Shown: positions 52,075 through 60,149, counted from the stretch's first letter. The stretch: 64,000 bases of DNA from Actinophytocola oryzae (GCF_004364325.1 NZ_SOCP01000024.1:62001-126000), one strand, 5' to 3'. The notes: generated by a model from the sequence alone, not told the origin. Numbers and translations: made by a program.

Positions 52075-52602
52075 ATGGTGGATCCCGTTCTGCGTGCACT
52101 CGGCCATCCGACTCGGCTGCGGATGCTGTCGCTGATGTGGGCAGGCCCGCTCAGCGCCGCGAACCTGGCCGCCGAGCTGGGCATCTCGCACGGCCTGGCC
52201 AGCCAGCACCTCCGCACGCTCGACCGCGCGGGCCTGGTCGAGCTGACGGAGGTCCGGCCCAAACGCGGTGGCCGCGAACGCCTGTACCGGACGGTCAAGG
52301 GCACGCCGCTCTCCGACCGCACGGATGCGTCGCCCATGTTTACGGAAGCGTTCGTCAACAACATGCGAACGCGGCTGGCCATGCGGGTGCCCGACTCCGC
52401 CTCGGCCGTCACGGACGCGGAGCTGTGGCTCACCCCAGAGGTGTGGACCGAGTACCGCAAACGTTTGCTGGAGCTGATGTACGACCTGCACGAGTACGCG
52501 GTGCCACCACGCACACCCGGCGCGACACCGATCGGAGTCACCCTGATGGCGTTCGAAATGTTGCCGGGACCGGTCCCCGACAACCCGACCCATACTGAGT
52601 GA
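52075..52602 (+). CDS. ArsR-family HTH regulator
   Basis: A 175-residue winged-helix regulator: LRALGHPTRLRMLSLMWAG (helix 1), AANLAAELGISHGLASQHLRTLDRAGLV (recognition helix and wing). The C-terminal 90 residues form a longer helical domain (MFTEAFVNNMRTRLAMRVP, WTEYRKRLLELMYDLHE) than in classical metal sensors. No CxC metal site is present, so it probably senses a small molecule. Divergent from an MFS exporter gene, its likely target. Confidence 0.88.
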   Translation: MVDPVLRALGHPTRLRMLSLMWAGPLSAANLAAELGISHGLASQHLRTLDRAGLVELTEVRPKRGGRERLYRTVKGTPLSDRTDASPMFTEAFVNNMRTRLAMRVPDSASAVTDAELWLTPEVWTEYRKRLLELMYDLHEYAVPPRTPGATPIGVTLMAFEMLPGPVPDNPTHTE

Positions 52603-52632
52603 CATGGACTTGCCGACGGTCGAGGAGGAGCG

Positions 52633-53418
52633 GTGACGTTCTATCCACAGCAGCTGCCCGCCTCGGTCGGCGGCCTGGCGGGCGTGGTGCCGCCTGCACC
52701 ACCGGGCAGCATCTTCGTGCTGGGTGCCACGGGCGGGTTCGCCGCGCCGCCGAGGGACCGCTTCGAGGTCGTGTTCGGCCGCAGGGAACCGGACGTGCAC
52801 GTGTGTATCGGAGCGGACGACCCGCGCATGAGCCGCCTGCAGGGCAGGCTGGTCTGCACGGGGACGGAGTGGTGGCTGCGCAACGAGGGCAAGCTGCCGA
52901 TTCGGCTGCCGCAGTCGCGGTTCCTCCTGTCCGGCAACGAGGTGCCGGTGACCGAGGGCTACAGCCCGCTGTTCATCCGCACGTCCAAGCGCCGCGAGCA
53001 CCTGCTGGAGGTGCGGGTGGTCGGCACGGGCAGACGCGACACGCTGGTCGGTGCGGACGACGAGACGTCCACGGCTGGTGCGGACATGTGGCCGATCGAC
53101 GACAACGAGCGGATCGTGCTGGCCGCACTCGCCATGCGGTACCTGCGGCAGGAGCCACATCCGCAGCCGCAGTCGTGGAAGCAGGTCGCGGCCGACCTCA
53201 ACGGTGCGTCCACCACACACTCGGAATGGACGGAGAAGAAGGCCGCGAACGTGGTGCTGAAGGTGCGGCAGCGGTTGGAGCCGTACGTCTCGGGGCTGAG
53301 GCTGGAGGACTGGGGCGACCCGGCAGGCAACATGGTCAACCAGCAGCTCATCCACGAACTGCTGCAGTCCGCGACGCTCCGGCCACCCGACCTGCGCCTA
53401 CTCGACCAGGACGACTGA
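52633..53418 (+). CDS. FHA-domain protein with C-terminal HTH
   Basis: A 261-residue cytosolic protein. Residues about 45-125 fit a forkhead-associated fold: FEVVFGRREPDVHVCIGADD then PRMSRLQGRL, where Gly-Arg and Ser-Arg are the usual phosphothreonine-binding positions. Residues about 155-225 are a winged-helix-like module (ERIVLAALAMRYLRQ, SWKQVAADL, KKAANVVLKVRQRLEPY). This FHA-plus-helix-turn-helix plan is common in actinobacteria beside Ser/Thr kinases; a PknB-type kinase lies convergent 73 bases away. GTG start with GGAGG at 4 bases. Likely reads the kinase's phosphorylation signal; inference. Confidence 0.8.
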   Translation: MTFYPQQLPASVGGLAGVVPPAPPGSIFVLGATGGFAAPPRDRFEVVFGRREPDVHVCIGADDPRMSRLQGRLVCTGTEWWLRNEGKLPIRLPQSRFLLSGNEVPVTEGYSPLFIRTSKRREHLLEVRVVGTGRRDTLVGADDETSTAGADMWPIDDNERIVLAALAMRYLRQEPHPQPQSWKQVAADLNGASTTHSEWTEKKAANVVLKVRQRLEPYVSGLRLEDWGDPAGNMVNQQLIHELLQSATLRPPDLRLLDQDD

Positions 53419-53491
53419 CCTGTGCGCTCGGTCAACCCGCCGCCCCGCGCACGCTCGTCAAGGCGCCCCCGGGAGCCGGCGTCGATGAACG

Positions 53492-55867
53492 CTAGGCAGG
53501 CCCACCCGTGCTCTGCCACCAGGAGAGCATGTCGGCGGCTTCCCACCCCTGGAACGCCATCACCAGGATGTTCGTGCGGTCCGAGGTCCAGAACAGCTGC
53601 AGGTTGCCGGGGTTGCTCCGCACCGAAGCGCACGACAGCCGACCCGTGTCCCCACCACGCGAGTAGGGCGCGTCGGCGTGGAAGTCCGGCGGGTTCTGCA
53701 GGCAGTCCCGTCCGCTGACGTCCTGCTGCCCCAGGTAGGCGGCGTCCATCGACGCCTTGTCCGGGAACTGGTAGTAGAACACGATCGTCGCGCCGGGCGT
53801 CGGGCCACAGACCACCGCGGCAGTGCTCGCCCCGGCCCGGTTCACCTTGATCTGACTGGCAGGCGGGCGCATGCAGTTCTTCCTGGCGTCCTCCGGGATG
53901 TGCCCGAGCAACGCCGACTCGGCCACCGTGGGGAACGGCGGCCGCGACTTCTTGTTGGCCGCGTCCACGACCTTCGGCAGCGGGATCCCGTAGGTCTGCT
54001 CGAACCAGTCGACGAGGTCCTCCGGCTTGGGCCCCGTCGCGCGAACCATGACGAGCAGCGGCTCGACCGTCCACTCCAGCACCGCCTGGCCGCGTTCGTC
54101 CAGGTAGCACAGCATGGTGCCGAGGTCGACACTGCGCAGGTCGTAGGCCCGGTTGCCGAGGAAGTTCGCGGGCAGCGGGGAGTCGATGCACAGCGACCCG
54201 CTCGGCGCGTTCACGGCGCGGACGTGCTGGTCGTACGTGCGGCGCATCGCGTCGACGTTGCCGAACCGGTAGTACGACACGGCGTTCGCGCCCTGCTGGG
54301 TAGGATCGCAGTCGATGCCTGCCACCAGGTCGCGGAACGACGAGAGCGTGCCCGCCTCCGCGCGGCCGCACCTGGCCAGCTCCACGAGGTCCACAAGGGA
54401 CTTCTCGCCGTCGGTCGGGTAGGCGGGGATGCCGACCCAGCCCGTCCACGACTGGGCGAGGCGCCGGTCGTCCGCCTCGCGGACCTCGGTCTCGGCGATC
54501 GTGCGGTCGCGGTCGTTCGTCCACACGAGACGTGTGGTGCCGCCGTCCGTGTAACACAGGACGCGGCCGACCTGGTCGCCTCCGTTGGGATAGCGGTGTT
54601 CCGCGCCGGTGGCCTTCGTGCAGTCGCCGTTGTCCCGTGCGACACCGGACTTCTCCGTCTCGATGGAGTAGGCACTGTCCATAGTGGCCTGGTCGGCGAA
54701 GAGACTGAAGCGCACGAGCTGGTCGCCGTCGTGGCACAGCAGTGTTTCCCCTGCGCCGGTGATGTCCGGCGACGGCCCGGTGGAGTCACAGTCGCCCCGC
54801 AGTACCGGGGGGACACGGAAGATCGGGCTCTCCGCGTCGTCGGCACCCGTGTTGGTGACCAGGACGACGACGACCGTCGCGACGACCGCCACCGCGGCGG
54901 CGATCGCGACGACCGGCTTCCACGGGAGCGCGCGGTGCGGTCGCGTGCGCCGCACACCGCGGACCCGGCCGCCGGTGACCGCGAGCGTCAGCTCGTCGGC
55001 GAGTTCCGTGCAGGTGCGGTACCGGTCCTGGGGACGCTTCGCGAGTGCCGTGGCCAGGACCTTGTCGAGTGCCCTCGGGAGTCCGGGCTGTGCCTCGCTG
55101 ACGGGTCTGGGGTCCTCGTGGCCCTGTGCCCAGAGCAGGGCGCCGACATCGGAGTGCTGGTGCGGTGGGCGGCCGGTCAGGCACTGGTAGAGCACGACAC
55201 CGAGCGAGTAGACGTCCGCGCGGGGGTCGACGGGGGCGTGGCCGCGGTCGCTGCCGGGGATCAGCTCGGGCGCGAGGTAGCCGGGCGTGCCGACCTGCCT
55301 GCCGACCTCGGTGAGCCGCTCGCCGAGTGCCGGGGCGGCGATACCGAAGTCGCACAGCATCACGCGACCGGTGGGCTGGTGGATGAGGATGTTGCTCGGC
55401 TTGACGTCCCGGTGCACGATGCCTGCCGCGTGCGCGAAGTCCAGGGCGGACGCCACCTCGCGGATCATGTGGACGGTCCTGGGCAGGTCGATGGGGCCGC
55501 CGCGGAGGAGGTCACGCAGGTTGGGACCCTCGATGTAGGGCATGACCAGGTAGAGCAGCTCGCCGTCGGTGTGAGCCGAGTAGACCGGGACGATGTTGTG
55601 GTGGCCGAGGTTGGCGGTGCGGAGGATCTCGTGACGGAAGCGCTCGCGGAAGCTGTCCTCCTCGGCCAGCATCGGCGCGATCACCTTGACCACGACGGGC
55701 CGGTTGCCGAGATCCTTCTCCTCGGCGAGATAGATGACGCTCATCTTGGTTTCGGACAGCTTCCGGATCAGCCGGAACCTCGGCAGTTTGTCACTGAGTT
55801 CCGGCTGGCTGGGAAACTGGTCGTCAGTGATGTCGTGCAACCAGGAACTCCCCGAACTGGATGTCAC
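53492..55867 (-). CDS. PknB-type Ser/Thr kinase with triple extracellular repeat
   Basis: A 791-residue transmembrane receptor kinase. The kinase domain (about 25-285) has an invariant Lys in VVVKVI, HRDVKPSN with catalytic Asp154, DFG at 173-175 and the activation segment ending GTPGYLAPEL, so it is predicted active. One transmembrane helix (about 314-338, VVAIAAAVAVVATVVVVLV) is followed by about 450 extracellular residues. These fall into three related blocks of about 115-135 residues, each with a YYxF-x-x-x-x-x-M-x-x-x-Y type motif, a later Cys and a final (L/V)x-W-T segment. This differs from the PASTA repeats of true PknB. The GTG start is one base from the divergent lipoprotein's proposed start, so promoters must lie within coding sequence or the starts are misplaced. 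Confidence 0.9.
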   Translation of the reverse strand: MTSSSGSSWLHDITDDQFPSQPELSDKLPRFRLIRKLSETKMSVIYLAEEKDLGNRPVVVKVIAPMLAEEDSFRERFRHEILRTANLGHHNIVPVYSAHTDGELLYLVMPYIEGPNLRDLLRGGPIDLPRTVHMIREVASALDFAHAAGIVHRDVKPSNILIHQPTGRVMLCDFGIAAPALGERLTEVGRQVGTPGYLAPELIPGSDRGHAPVDPRADVYSLGVVLYQCLTGRPPHQHSDVGALLWAQGHEDPRPVSEAQPGLPRALDKVLATALAKRPQDRYRTCTELADELTLAVTGGRVRGVRRTRPHRALPWKPVVAIAAAVAVVATVVVVLVTNTGADDAESPIFRVPPVLRGDCDSTGPSPDITGAGETLLCHDGDQLVRFSLFADQATMDSAYSIETEKSGVARDNGDCTKATGAEHRYPNGGDQVGRVLCYTDGGTTRLVWTNDRDRTIAETEVREADDRRLAQSWTGWVGIPAYPTDGEKSLVDLVELARCGRAEAGTLSSFRDLVAGIDCDPTQQGANAVSYYRFGNVDAMRRTYDQHVRAVNAPSGSLCIDSPLPANFLGNRAYDLRSVDLGTMLCYLDERGQAVLEWTVEPLLVMVRATGPKPEDLVDWFEQTYGIPLPKVVDAANKKSRPPFPTVAESALLGHIPEDARKNCMRPPASQIKVNRAGASTAAVVCGPTPGATIVFYYQFPDKASMDAAYLGQQDVSGRDCLQNPPDFHADAPYSRGGDTGRLSCASVRSNPGNLQLFWTSDRTNILVMAFQGWEAADMLSWWQSTGGPA

Positions 55868-55868
55868 C

Positions 55869-56360
55869 GTGCAAACTCATGATGCCAGGCGCCTCGCAGG
55901 GGTCGTCGCCTTGTCGGTACTGCTCACCGGATGTACCAACGAGGTGGCAGGCTCGCCGATCGGCACCGGACAGGTGGTCGACTCGAACCCGTCGACGTCG
56001 GCGCCGCCGGGGAGTGCGGATCCCGGCCCGCCGCCGACCCAGACGATCCCCAACCTCCCGAAGGCCAAGGACGGCTCGGACGTCACGGCCTGCTACGACG
56101 GGACGTGCGAGGTGGAGCTACGCGCGCCGGTGACCATCCCGATGGACCCGGCCACGGGCATCGCGTCGTTCACGCTGGAACGTGTCGACGACGTCGACGG
56201 CGCGTACCTCACGGGCGTGACGGCGGACGGCAACGGCACACTGAGCGCCCAGCTGTACGCCGACCCCGGCGGCAACGCGACGGTCGTACTGAACGGCTTC
56301 ACGATCGCCGCGCTGGCGACCGTCAACGGCATCGCCGTCCTACGAATGTCCCCGCCGTGA
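55869..56360 (+). CDS. Small secreted lipoprotein
   Basis: A protein of about 163 residues from GTG 55869. A short signal (RRLAGVVALSVLLTGC) ends in the lipobox LTGC, so it should be lipidated and exported. The mature part begins TNEVAGSPIGTG, has a Pro/Ser/Thr linker, and a beta-rich domain with a CYDGTCEVELRAP Cys pair and repeated short strands (SFTLERVDDV ... TVVLNGFTIAAL). No family named. The open frame extends upstream to 55734, but only the signal peptide fits a lipoprotein start. No ribosome site is visible, so the start is uncertain. Confidence 0.7.
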   Translation: MQTHDARRLAGVVALSVLLTGCTNEVAGSPIGTGQVVDSNPSTSAPPGSADPGPPPTQTIPNLPKAKDGSDVTACYDGTCEVELRAPVTIPMDPATGIASFTLERVDDVDGAYLTGVTADGNGTLSAQLYADPGGNATVVLNGFTIAALATVNGIAVLRMSPP

Positions 56361-56381
56361 CCGTGTGCGCCCCGACGTACC

Positions 56382-56436
56382 GAAGGACTCCTTCCTGACG
56401 CCCAGCGTTACGAAGGACGCCTTCGTAACGCTGGGC
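56382..56436. repeat. Palindromic dispersed repeat, copy 2
   Basis: A GAAGG-ACT-CCTTC hairpin followed by a perfect 17-base inverted repeat with a 3-base loop (56400-56436). It shares the core TGACGCCCAGCGTTAC and hairpin layout with the element at 47605-47655. It follows the lipoprotein stop by 21 bases and may serve as a terminator. Confidence 0.8.
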
Positions 56437-56536
56437 CCCGGCAGGCCGCGCCAACCGCACTCGTGGCAGCCCAGGCCCCACACGAAGACCGCGCAACCGC
56501 ACGAATGTCCCCTTGGCTCGACCCCACCAGCGAAAG

Positions 56537-56624
56537 TTATCCACAGCCCAACGCTGACCAGGGCTTTTGTCATTGCCCCCGAGTAGACTGGCGTGGCGGG
56601 GTGCCCCCGGGATCGGGTGGGGGC
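56537..56624 (+). repeat. Long direct repeat, copy A
   Basis: A TTATCCACA box at 56537-56545, then 47 bases from its start a block beginning GTAGACTGG and containing GCCCCCGGGATCGGGTGGGG. The same two-part layout recurs in the same orientation at 59192-59281 with 48-base spacing; the GC-rich block is almost identical in the two copies. Confidence 0.7.
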
Positions 56625-56748
56625 TGCCCAAGGCGACCATCTGCGTTGGCGTTGATCAAGACGCGTTTTCGCCTGTCGTGACGCGACCGCATTGTCGGCC
56701 GCTACCCTTCTGAATAAATCTCACGTTTGACCTTCTCCGGTTGATTGG

Positions 56749-57278
56749 TTGGCTGTACAGTCAGGCGTCTCCAGAGGCCTCATCACCTACTACTTCCGGG
56801 ACAAGCAACAGCTCGCCCACGAACTCCTGGCCCGCTACCTCGACGGCATCGCCGTGCTGACGAACGTCACGGGCACCCCCGACGAACGACTCGCCGCGAT
56901 CATCGCGGCACACTGCTCGCCGTGGACCAGAGCCTCCCGCAGCAGCGCCTGGTCCTCAGCCTGATGACCCACCCCGTCTTCGCGCGGGTCGAGAGCCAGA
57001 AGGACACCCACCTGACCGCCGCGGAGGACACCGTGCGTGAGCTGTTCGCCGCCCGCGGCGCCGCCGACCCGGCGCTGGAGGAGGTCATGCTCCGCAGCGT
57101 GCTCGGAGGCGTCATCTTCAAGGCCACCGTCTACGCGGACGGCTACCCGCTCGAGCGAATGCGCCGCCGCCTCCACGAGATGTACGACCTGCCCGCGCCC
57201 GACCACGCCCTGCTCGACGAGGACCCGCCATCGGTCGGCCGCCTGCGGGCACGAACGAACCCACCGGAGGACAAGTGA
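56749..57278 (+). pseudogene. TetR-family regulator, frameshifted and 5'-truncated
   Basis: The first frame (from 56749) reads VQSGVSRGLITYYFRDKQQL, the recognition helix and following helix of a TetR DNA-binding domain, and runs to LAAIIAAHC. The protein then continues one frame over as LLAVDQSLPQQRLVLSLMTHP to the stop at 57278. A single missing base near 56915-56930 explains the switch. The first helices of the HTH are missing upstream, with no start codon or ribosome site in place. Both lesions make a functional regulator unlikely. Its tail overlaps the next gene's start (GTGA). Confidence 0.75.
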
Positions 57279-57763
57279 ACGCTGACGCACTAGCCGCCAC
57301 ACTCGACAACCCGTCGGGCTTCGGGACGGTGATGAGGGGGATGTTCCGCAACGGCAGGGGAAGGAAGGCGCACGCCATCTGGACCTCCGCGCAGCGCAAG
57401 GGCGTCTACGAGACCGTGGAGCTGCGCTTCGCCACCCACGACTCCTACGGCTACGCGGTGATGGCCTTCTCCGACAACGGCCCCATCGAACTGCCCACCC
57501 GTGAAAGCCTTGCGGCACATGCGGACCGCTTCCCGCTCGGCACGATCCGCTACGAGTCCATGATGTACTCCTCGCTCATGCCGCTCGGCTGGCACCCCAG
57601 CTCGTACGACCACGCGGTCGACGGGATCGCCGACCCCTACCCGGGCGTGCGCGTGTTCACCGCGGTCACCAGCCCCAAGGGCGCCGACCGCCCACTGATC
57701 GCGCACTGCGTGGTCGACGGCAAGGACTACATCTACCCCGTCCCCGGCGACCGGCTGCGGTGA
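57275..57763 (+). CDS. Conserved-looking protein of unknown function
   Basis: A 162-residue soluble protein with no signal peptide or known motif. The central part is aromatic-rich beta/alpha sequence (YETVELRFATHDSYGYAVMAFSDNG, then YESMMYSSLMPLGWHP). GTG start with GGAGG 4 bases upstream, overlapping the stop of the TetR pseudogene. The strong ribosome site suggests it is still translated although its neighbour is broken. Followed within 5 bases by the DUF1266 gene. Confidence 0.7.
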   Translation: MNADALAATLDNPSGFGTVMRGMFRNGRGRKAHAIWTSAQRKGVYETVELRFATHDSYGYAVMAFSDNGPIELPTRESLAAHADRFPLGTIRYESMMYSSLMPLGWHPSSYDHAVDGIADPYPGVRVFTAVTSPKGADRPLIAHCVVDGKDYIYPVPGDRLR

Positions 57764-57767
57764 CACG

Positions 57768-58607
57768 GTGATCGACCAGCTGCGACAGCAGATGGGCGGC
57801 ATGTTCTGGGTGGTCACGATCGGCGCGCCGGTCATGCTCCTCGTGCTGGTCCTCCAGATCGTGCTCAGTGCCCGCACGAAGGTGAACAAGGTCAGGCAGG
57901 TCCTCCGCTCCGGCGCGGTCACGACCGACCCTGCCGCGCCCACGACCGGTCCGCTCGCGTTCGGTCTGGCGTGCGGTGCGCACATGGCGGTCAACCAGGG
58001 CGTCGCGTGGAACGACATCGAGGGCACGGCCTTCCCGAGGATGGAGCTGAAGGCCAACCTGGCCGAGATGTGGGGCGTGTACGACCACACCGACTGGCGC
58101 CGCGTGACCGAGGCCAAGCTCACGCCGACCACCGACAACCCGGAGCACGTGGCGATCGAGCTGCGCTGCCAGAGCGGCGCGGCGGACTTCCGCCGGGCCA
58201 TCGACCAGGCGGCGCACAGCGTCCCGGCGCTGATGGCCGCCGCCGAACGGGTCACCCGCTACGAGGACCGCTTCCGCGTGGACGGCCTGATCACGGGCGT
58301 GGTGTCGAGCGTCCGCGTGTACGACTGGGGACGCGCGGTCAACCTGGCCCGCTGGGGCCTGCGTGCCGGCTACTGCGACCGCGCCGAGGCGGAGAACGTC
58401 GTGCTGCGCGTCGCCGAACTGTGCCGGGCCCACTACGCGTCATGGGCGGACCTGTCGGCGGGCTTCGCCCTCGGCCGTCTGTTGTTCTTCGACGATGAGG
58501 ACTTCCCGATCCACTACGTGACCGTCCGGGAGACACACCGCAACCTTCTCGAGGACGTGGACAGCCCGTACCGCACAATGCCCTGGCCTGCCGGAATCCG
58601 CGCGTGA
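57768..58607 (+). CDS. DUF1266-family membrane-anchored protein
   Basis: A 279-residue protein with one N-terminal transmembrane helix (FWVVTIGAPVMLLVLVLQIVL) and a DUF1266-like cytosolic domain containing YDWGRAVNLARWGLRAGYC, then the AEAENVVLRVAELCRAHYASWADLSAGF block characteristic of the family. Its function is unknown. It forms a short unit with the preceding gene, and its stop overlaps an in-frame upstream GTG (58604) of the DUF6328 frame. Confidence 0.75.
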   Translation: MIDQLRQQMGGMFWVVTIGAPVMLLVLVLQIVLSARTKVNKVRQVLRSGAVTTDPAAPTTGPLAFGLACGAHMAVNQGVAWNDIEGTAFPRMELKANLAEMWGVYDHTDWRRVTEAKLTPTTDNPEHVAIELRCQSGAADFRRAIDQAAHSVPALMAAAERVTRYEDRFRVDGLITGVVSSVRVYDWGRAVNLARWGLRAGYCDRAEAENVVLRVAELCRAHYASWADLSAGFALGRLLFFDDEDFPIHYVTVRETHRNLLEDVDSPYRTMPWPAGIRA

Positions 58608-58696
58608 GTGCCGACCCTCCTCCACTGGCGGGCCACTGGTCAGAGGGCGTACACATAGTACGAAGTGCGCCTGGCAGGCCTGAGGAAACGCAGAAG

Positions 58697-59143
58697 ATGG
58701 AATCGGAGAACGACCGTTCGACCCGCAACCTGGGCGAGCTGCTGCAGGAGTTACGCGTCGTGCAGGCGGGCGTGCAGTTCCTGTTCGGCTTCCTGCTGGC
58801 GGTGGCCTTCACCGACCGCTACGCGAAGGCCTCCGGCTTCGAACAGGCGGTCCACCTGATCGCGGTCGGATTCGCGACGGTGGCGGTCGCCTGCCTGACC
58901 GCCCCGGTCGCCTGGCATCGCCTGCTCTTCCGCAGGGGCCAACGCCCACAGATCCTGAAGGTGGCGAACGTCCTGACGGTGGTGGGACTGGCCTGCCTGG
59001 CCGTGGCCATGACAGCCACGGTTCTGCTGCTGTTCGAAGTGGTAGCGGGCCCCACGGCAGCGGCCTTGGTCACGGCCGTGACGGCGATAACCTTCGCAAC
59101 CCTGTGGTTCGTGCTGCCCCTGAGAACACGCAATGACACATGA
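58697..59143 (+). CDS. DUF6328-family membrane protein
   Basis: A 148-residue protein with four transmembrane helices (QFLFGFLLAVAF, VGFATVAVACLTAPVAW, VVGLACLAVAMTATVLLLF, AVTAITFATLWFVLPL) after the family-like N-terminus NLGELLQELRVVQAGVQ. ATG at 58697 is preferred because the extra N-terminal 31 residues from GTG 58604 are not family-like. A GAGGAAA lies about 10 bases upstream. The role is unknown. Confidence 0.72.
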   Translation: MESENDRSTRNLGELLQELRVVQAGVQFLFGFLLAVAFTDRYAKASGFEQAVHLIAVGFATVAVACLTAPVAWHRLLFRRGQRPQILKVANVLTVVGLACLAVAMTATVLLLFEVVAGPTAAALVTAVTAITFATLWFVLPLRTRNDT

Positions 59144-59191
59144 GCGCAACTCGAACGGGCCCTGAGCCACGACCTGTCCACAACCGACGAG

Positions 59192-59281
59192 TAATCCACA
59201 ACCCACCAGTAACAACCCGCCACCGTCACCCCCCGCCGGTAGACTGGCAAGGCGGGACGCCCCCGGGATCGGGTGGGGGTT
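59192..59281 (+). repeat. Long direct repeat, copy B
   Basis: A TAATCCACA box at 59192-59200 (with CTGTCCACA just upstream), then GTAGACTGG and the same GC-rich block at 59239-59281. It is in the same orientation as copy A and about 2.65 kb downstream of it; the two flank the TetR pseudogene, the unknown gene and the DUF1266 and DUF6328 genes. Confidence 0.7.
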
Positions 59282-59335
59282 GGGCATCGCGCGCGCGAGA
59301 TTTTCGGCCTGTTCGCGCTCGGGCGGCCCCCGAGA

Positions 59336-60010
59336 TCAGCTCAGCTCGTCGTACCACTCACTGATCGAGTCATGACCCTCGTCCGGCGCGTCCTCCAAGG
59401 TGTCGAACAACCCGGAAGCCTCCCCGTCATCGTCCCGACTCTCGTACCCGCCATCCGAGTCGTCAGCCTCGTCGGAATCGGTCGTATCGGGCATATCCCC
59501 GGGCGAGCTGTTGTGGTCGGGCGAGTCCCCAGGCAGCTCCCCAGGCACATCGCCGCCGTCCCCATCGTGGTCGTCACTCGTCCCATACGGCTCGTACCCA
59601 TTGTCGGTCGAGTCGTCAGAACCGTCCGGAGCAGGGTCCTCCTCAGGCCCGCCAGTCGGCCCAGGCGAAGGCTGAGGCGAGGGCGAGGGCGAGGGCGTAG
59701 GAGCGGGCGAAGGCCCCGCATCAGGCCCAGCCTGCTGAGCCCCCTGACCATGGGCGTTCCACGTACCCATCCCACTCGGATCGCTGTAAGCGTCCTCAGC
59801 AACCCCGTCGTCGTTCTCGTCGAGAAGCGCCGTGTCAGCGACCCCGTCACCATCGGAGTCCCACATGACGTCGTCGACCCGGCCGTCTCCGTCGAAGTCG
59901 AGCGCGACACCGTCAGCGACACCGTCGCCGTTCACGTCGACGTCCGCTTCCGAGTGATGAACGTTCGGCGCGCTCTCGCCGGTACCGAACGAGTACTCGA
60001 TGTCGGGCAT
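59336..60010 (-). CDS. Acidic protein with DxDGDG calcium-type loops
   Basis: A 224-residue, strongly acidic protein without signal peptide or membrane helix. Residues about 22-75 hold four successive loops of Asp-x-Asn/Asp-Gly-Asp-Gly type (DVNGDGVAD, DFDGDGRVDD, DSDGDGVAD, DENDDGVAED), like EF-hand/dockerin or thrombospondin type 3 calcium sites. The rest is a Pro/Ser linker and an Asp/Glu/Ser-rich disordered tail ending in SISEWYDELS. A WYDELS-type Tyr-Asp ending is compatible with ESX export but is not proof. No family named. Confidence 0.75.
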   Translation of the reverse strand: MPDIEYSFGTGESAPNVHHSEADVDVNGDGVADGVALDFDGDGRVDDVMWDSDGDGVADTALLDENDDGVAEDAYSDPSGMGTWNAHGQGAQQAGPDAGPSPAPTPSPSPSPQPSPGPTGGPEEDPAPDGSDDSTDNGYEPYGTSDDHDGDGGDVPGELPGDSPDHNSSPGDMPDTTDSDEADDSDGGYESRDDDGEASGLFDTLEDAPDEGHDSISEWYDELS

Positions 60011-60115
60011 GTCTTCCCCCGGGGTGGGTCCTGTAGCTGGAACATAGATGCGCGGGGCGGCGCGATGGTTCCCAGAGGAAGTGTGCCAGCTGCACGTTTG
60101 CTCACGCGAAGGAAA

Positions 60116-60146
60116 CTTCCGAGGACCCCGACGAGGCCCTCGGAAG
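60116..60146 (-). terminator. Terminator hairpin of the 60150 gene
   Basis: A 9-base perfect stem (CTTCCGAGG and its complement) with a 13-base loop, just after the stop of the minus-strand gene, followed on that strand by TTTCC. Confidence 0.6.
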
Positions 60147-60149
60147 GTC

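Larger units (their letters stand above)
56361..56748. other. Gene-poor stretch with dispersed repeats
   Basis: About 390 bases between the lipoprotein and the TetR pseudogene. It contains the second copy of the palindromic repeat, a perfect DnaA-box-like TTATCCACA at 56537, and the first copy of a second repeat carrying TAGACT and a GC-rich block (56583-56624). The remainder is AT-richer (56700-56745) and holds no recognisable gene. Confidence 0.6.

Noticed and set aside
56537..56545. Replication origin signal (perfect TTATCCACA)
   Set aside because: Only one good box here and one near-match 2.65 kb away; there is no cluster of boxes, AT-rich unwinding region, dnaA or dnaN.
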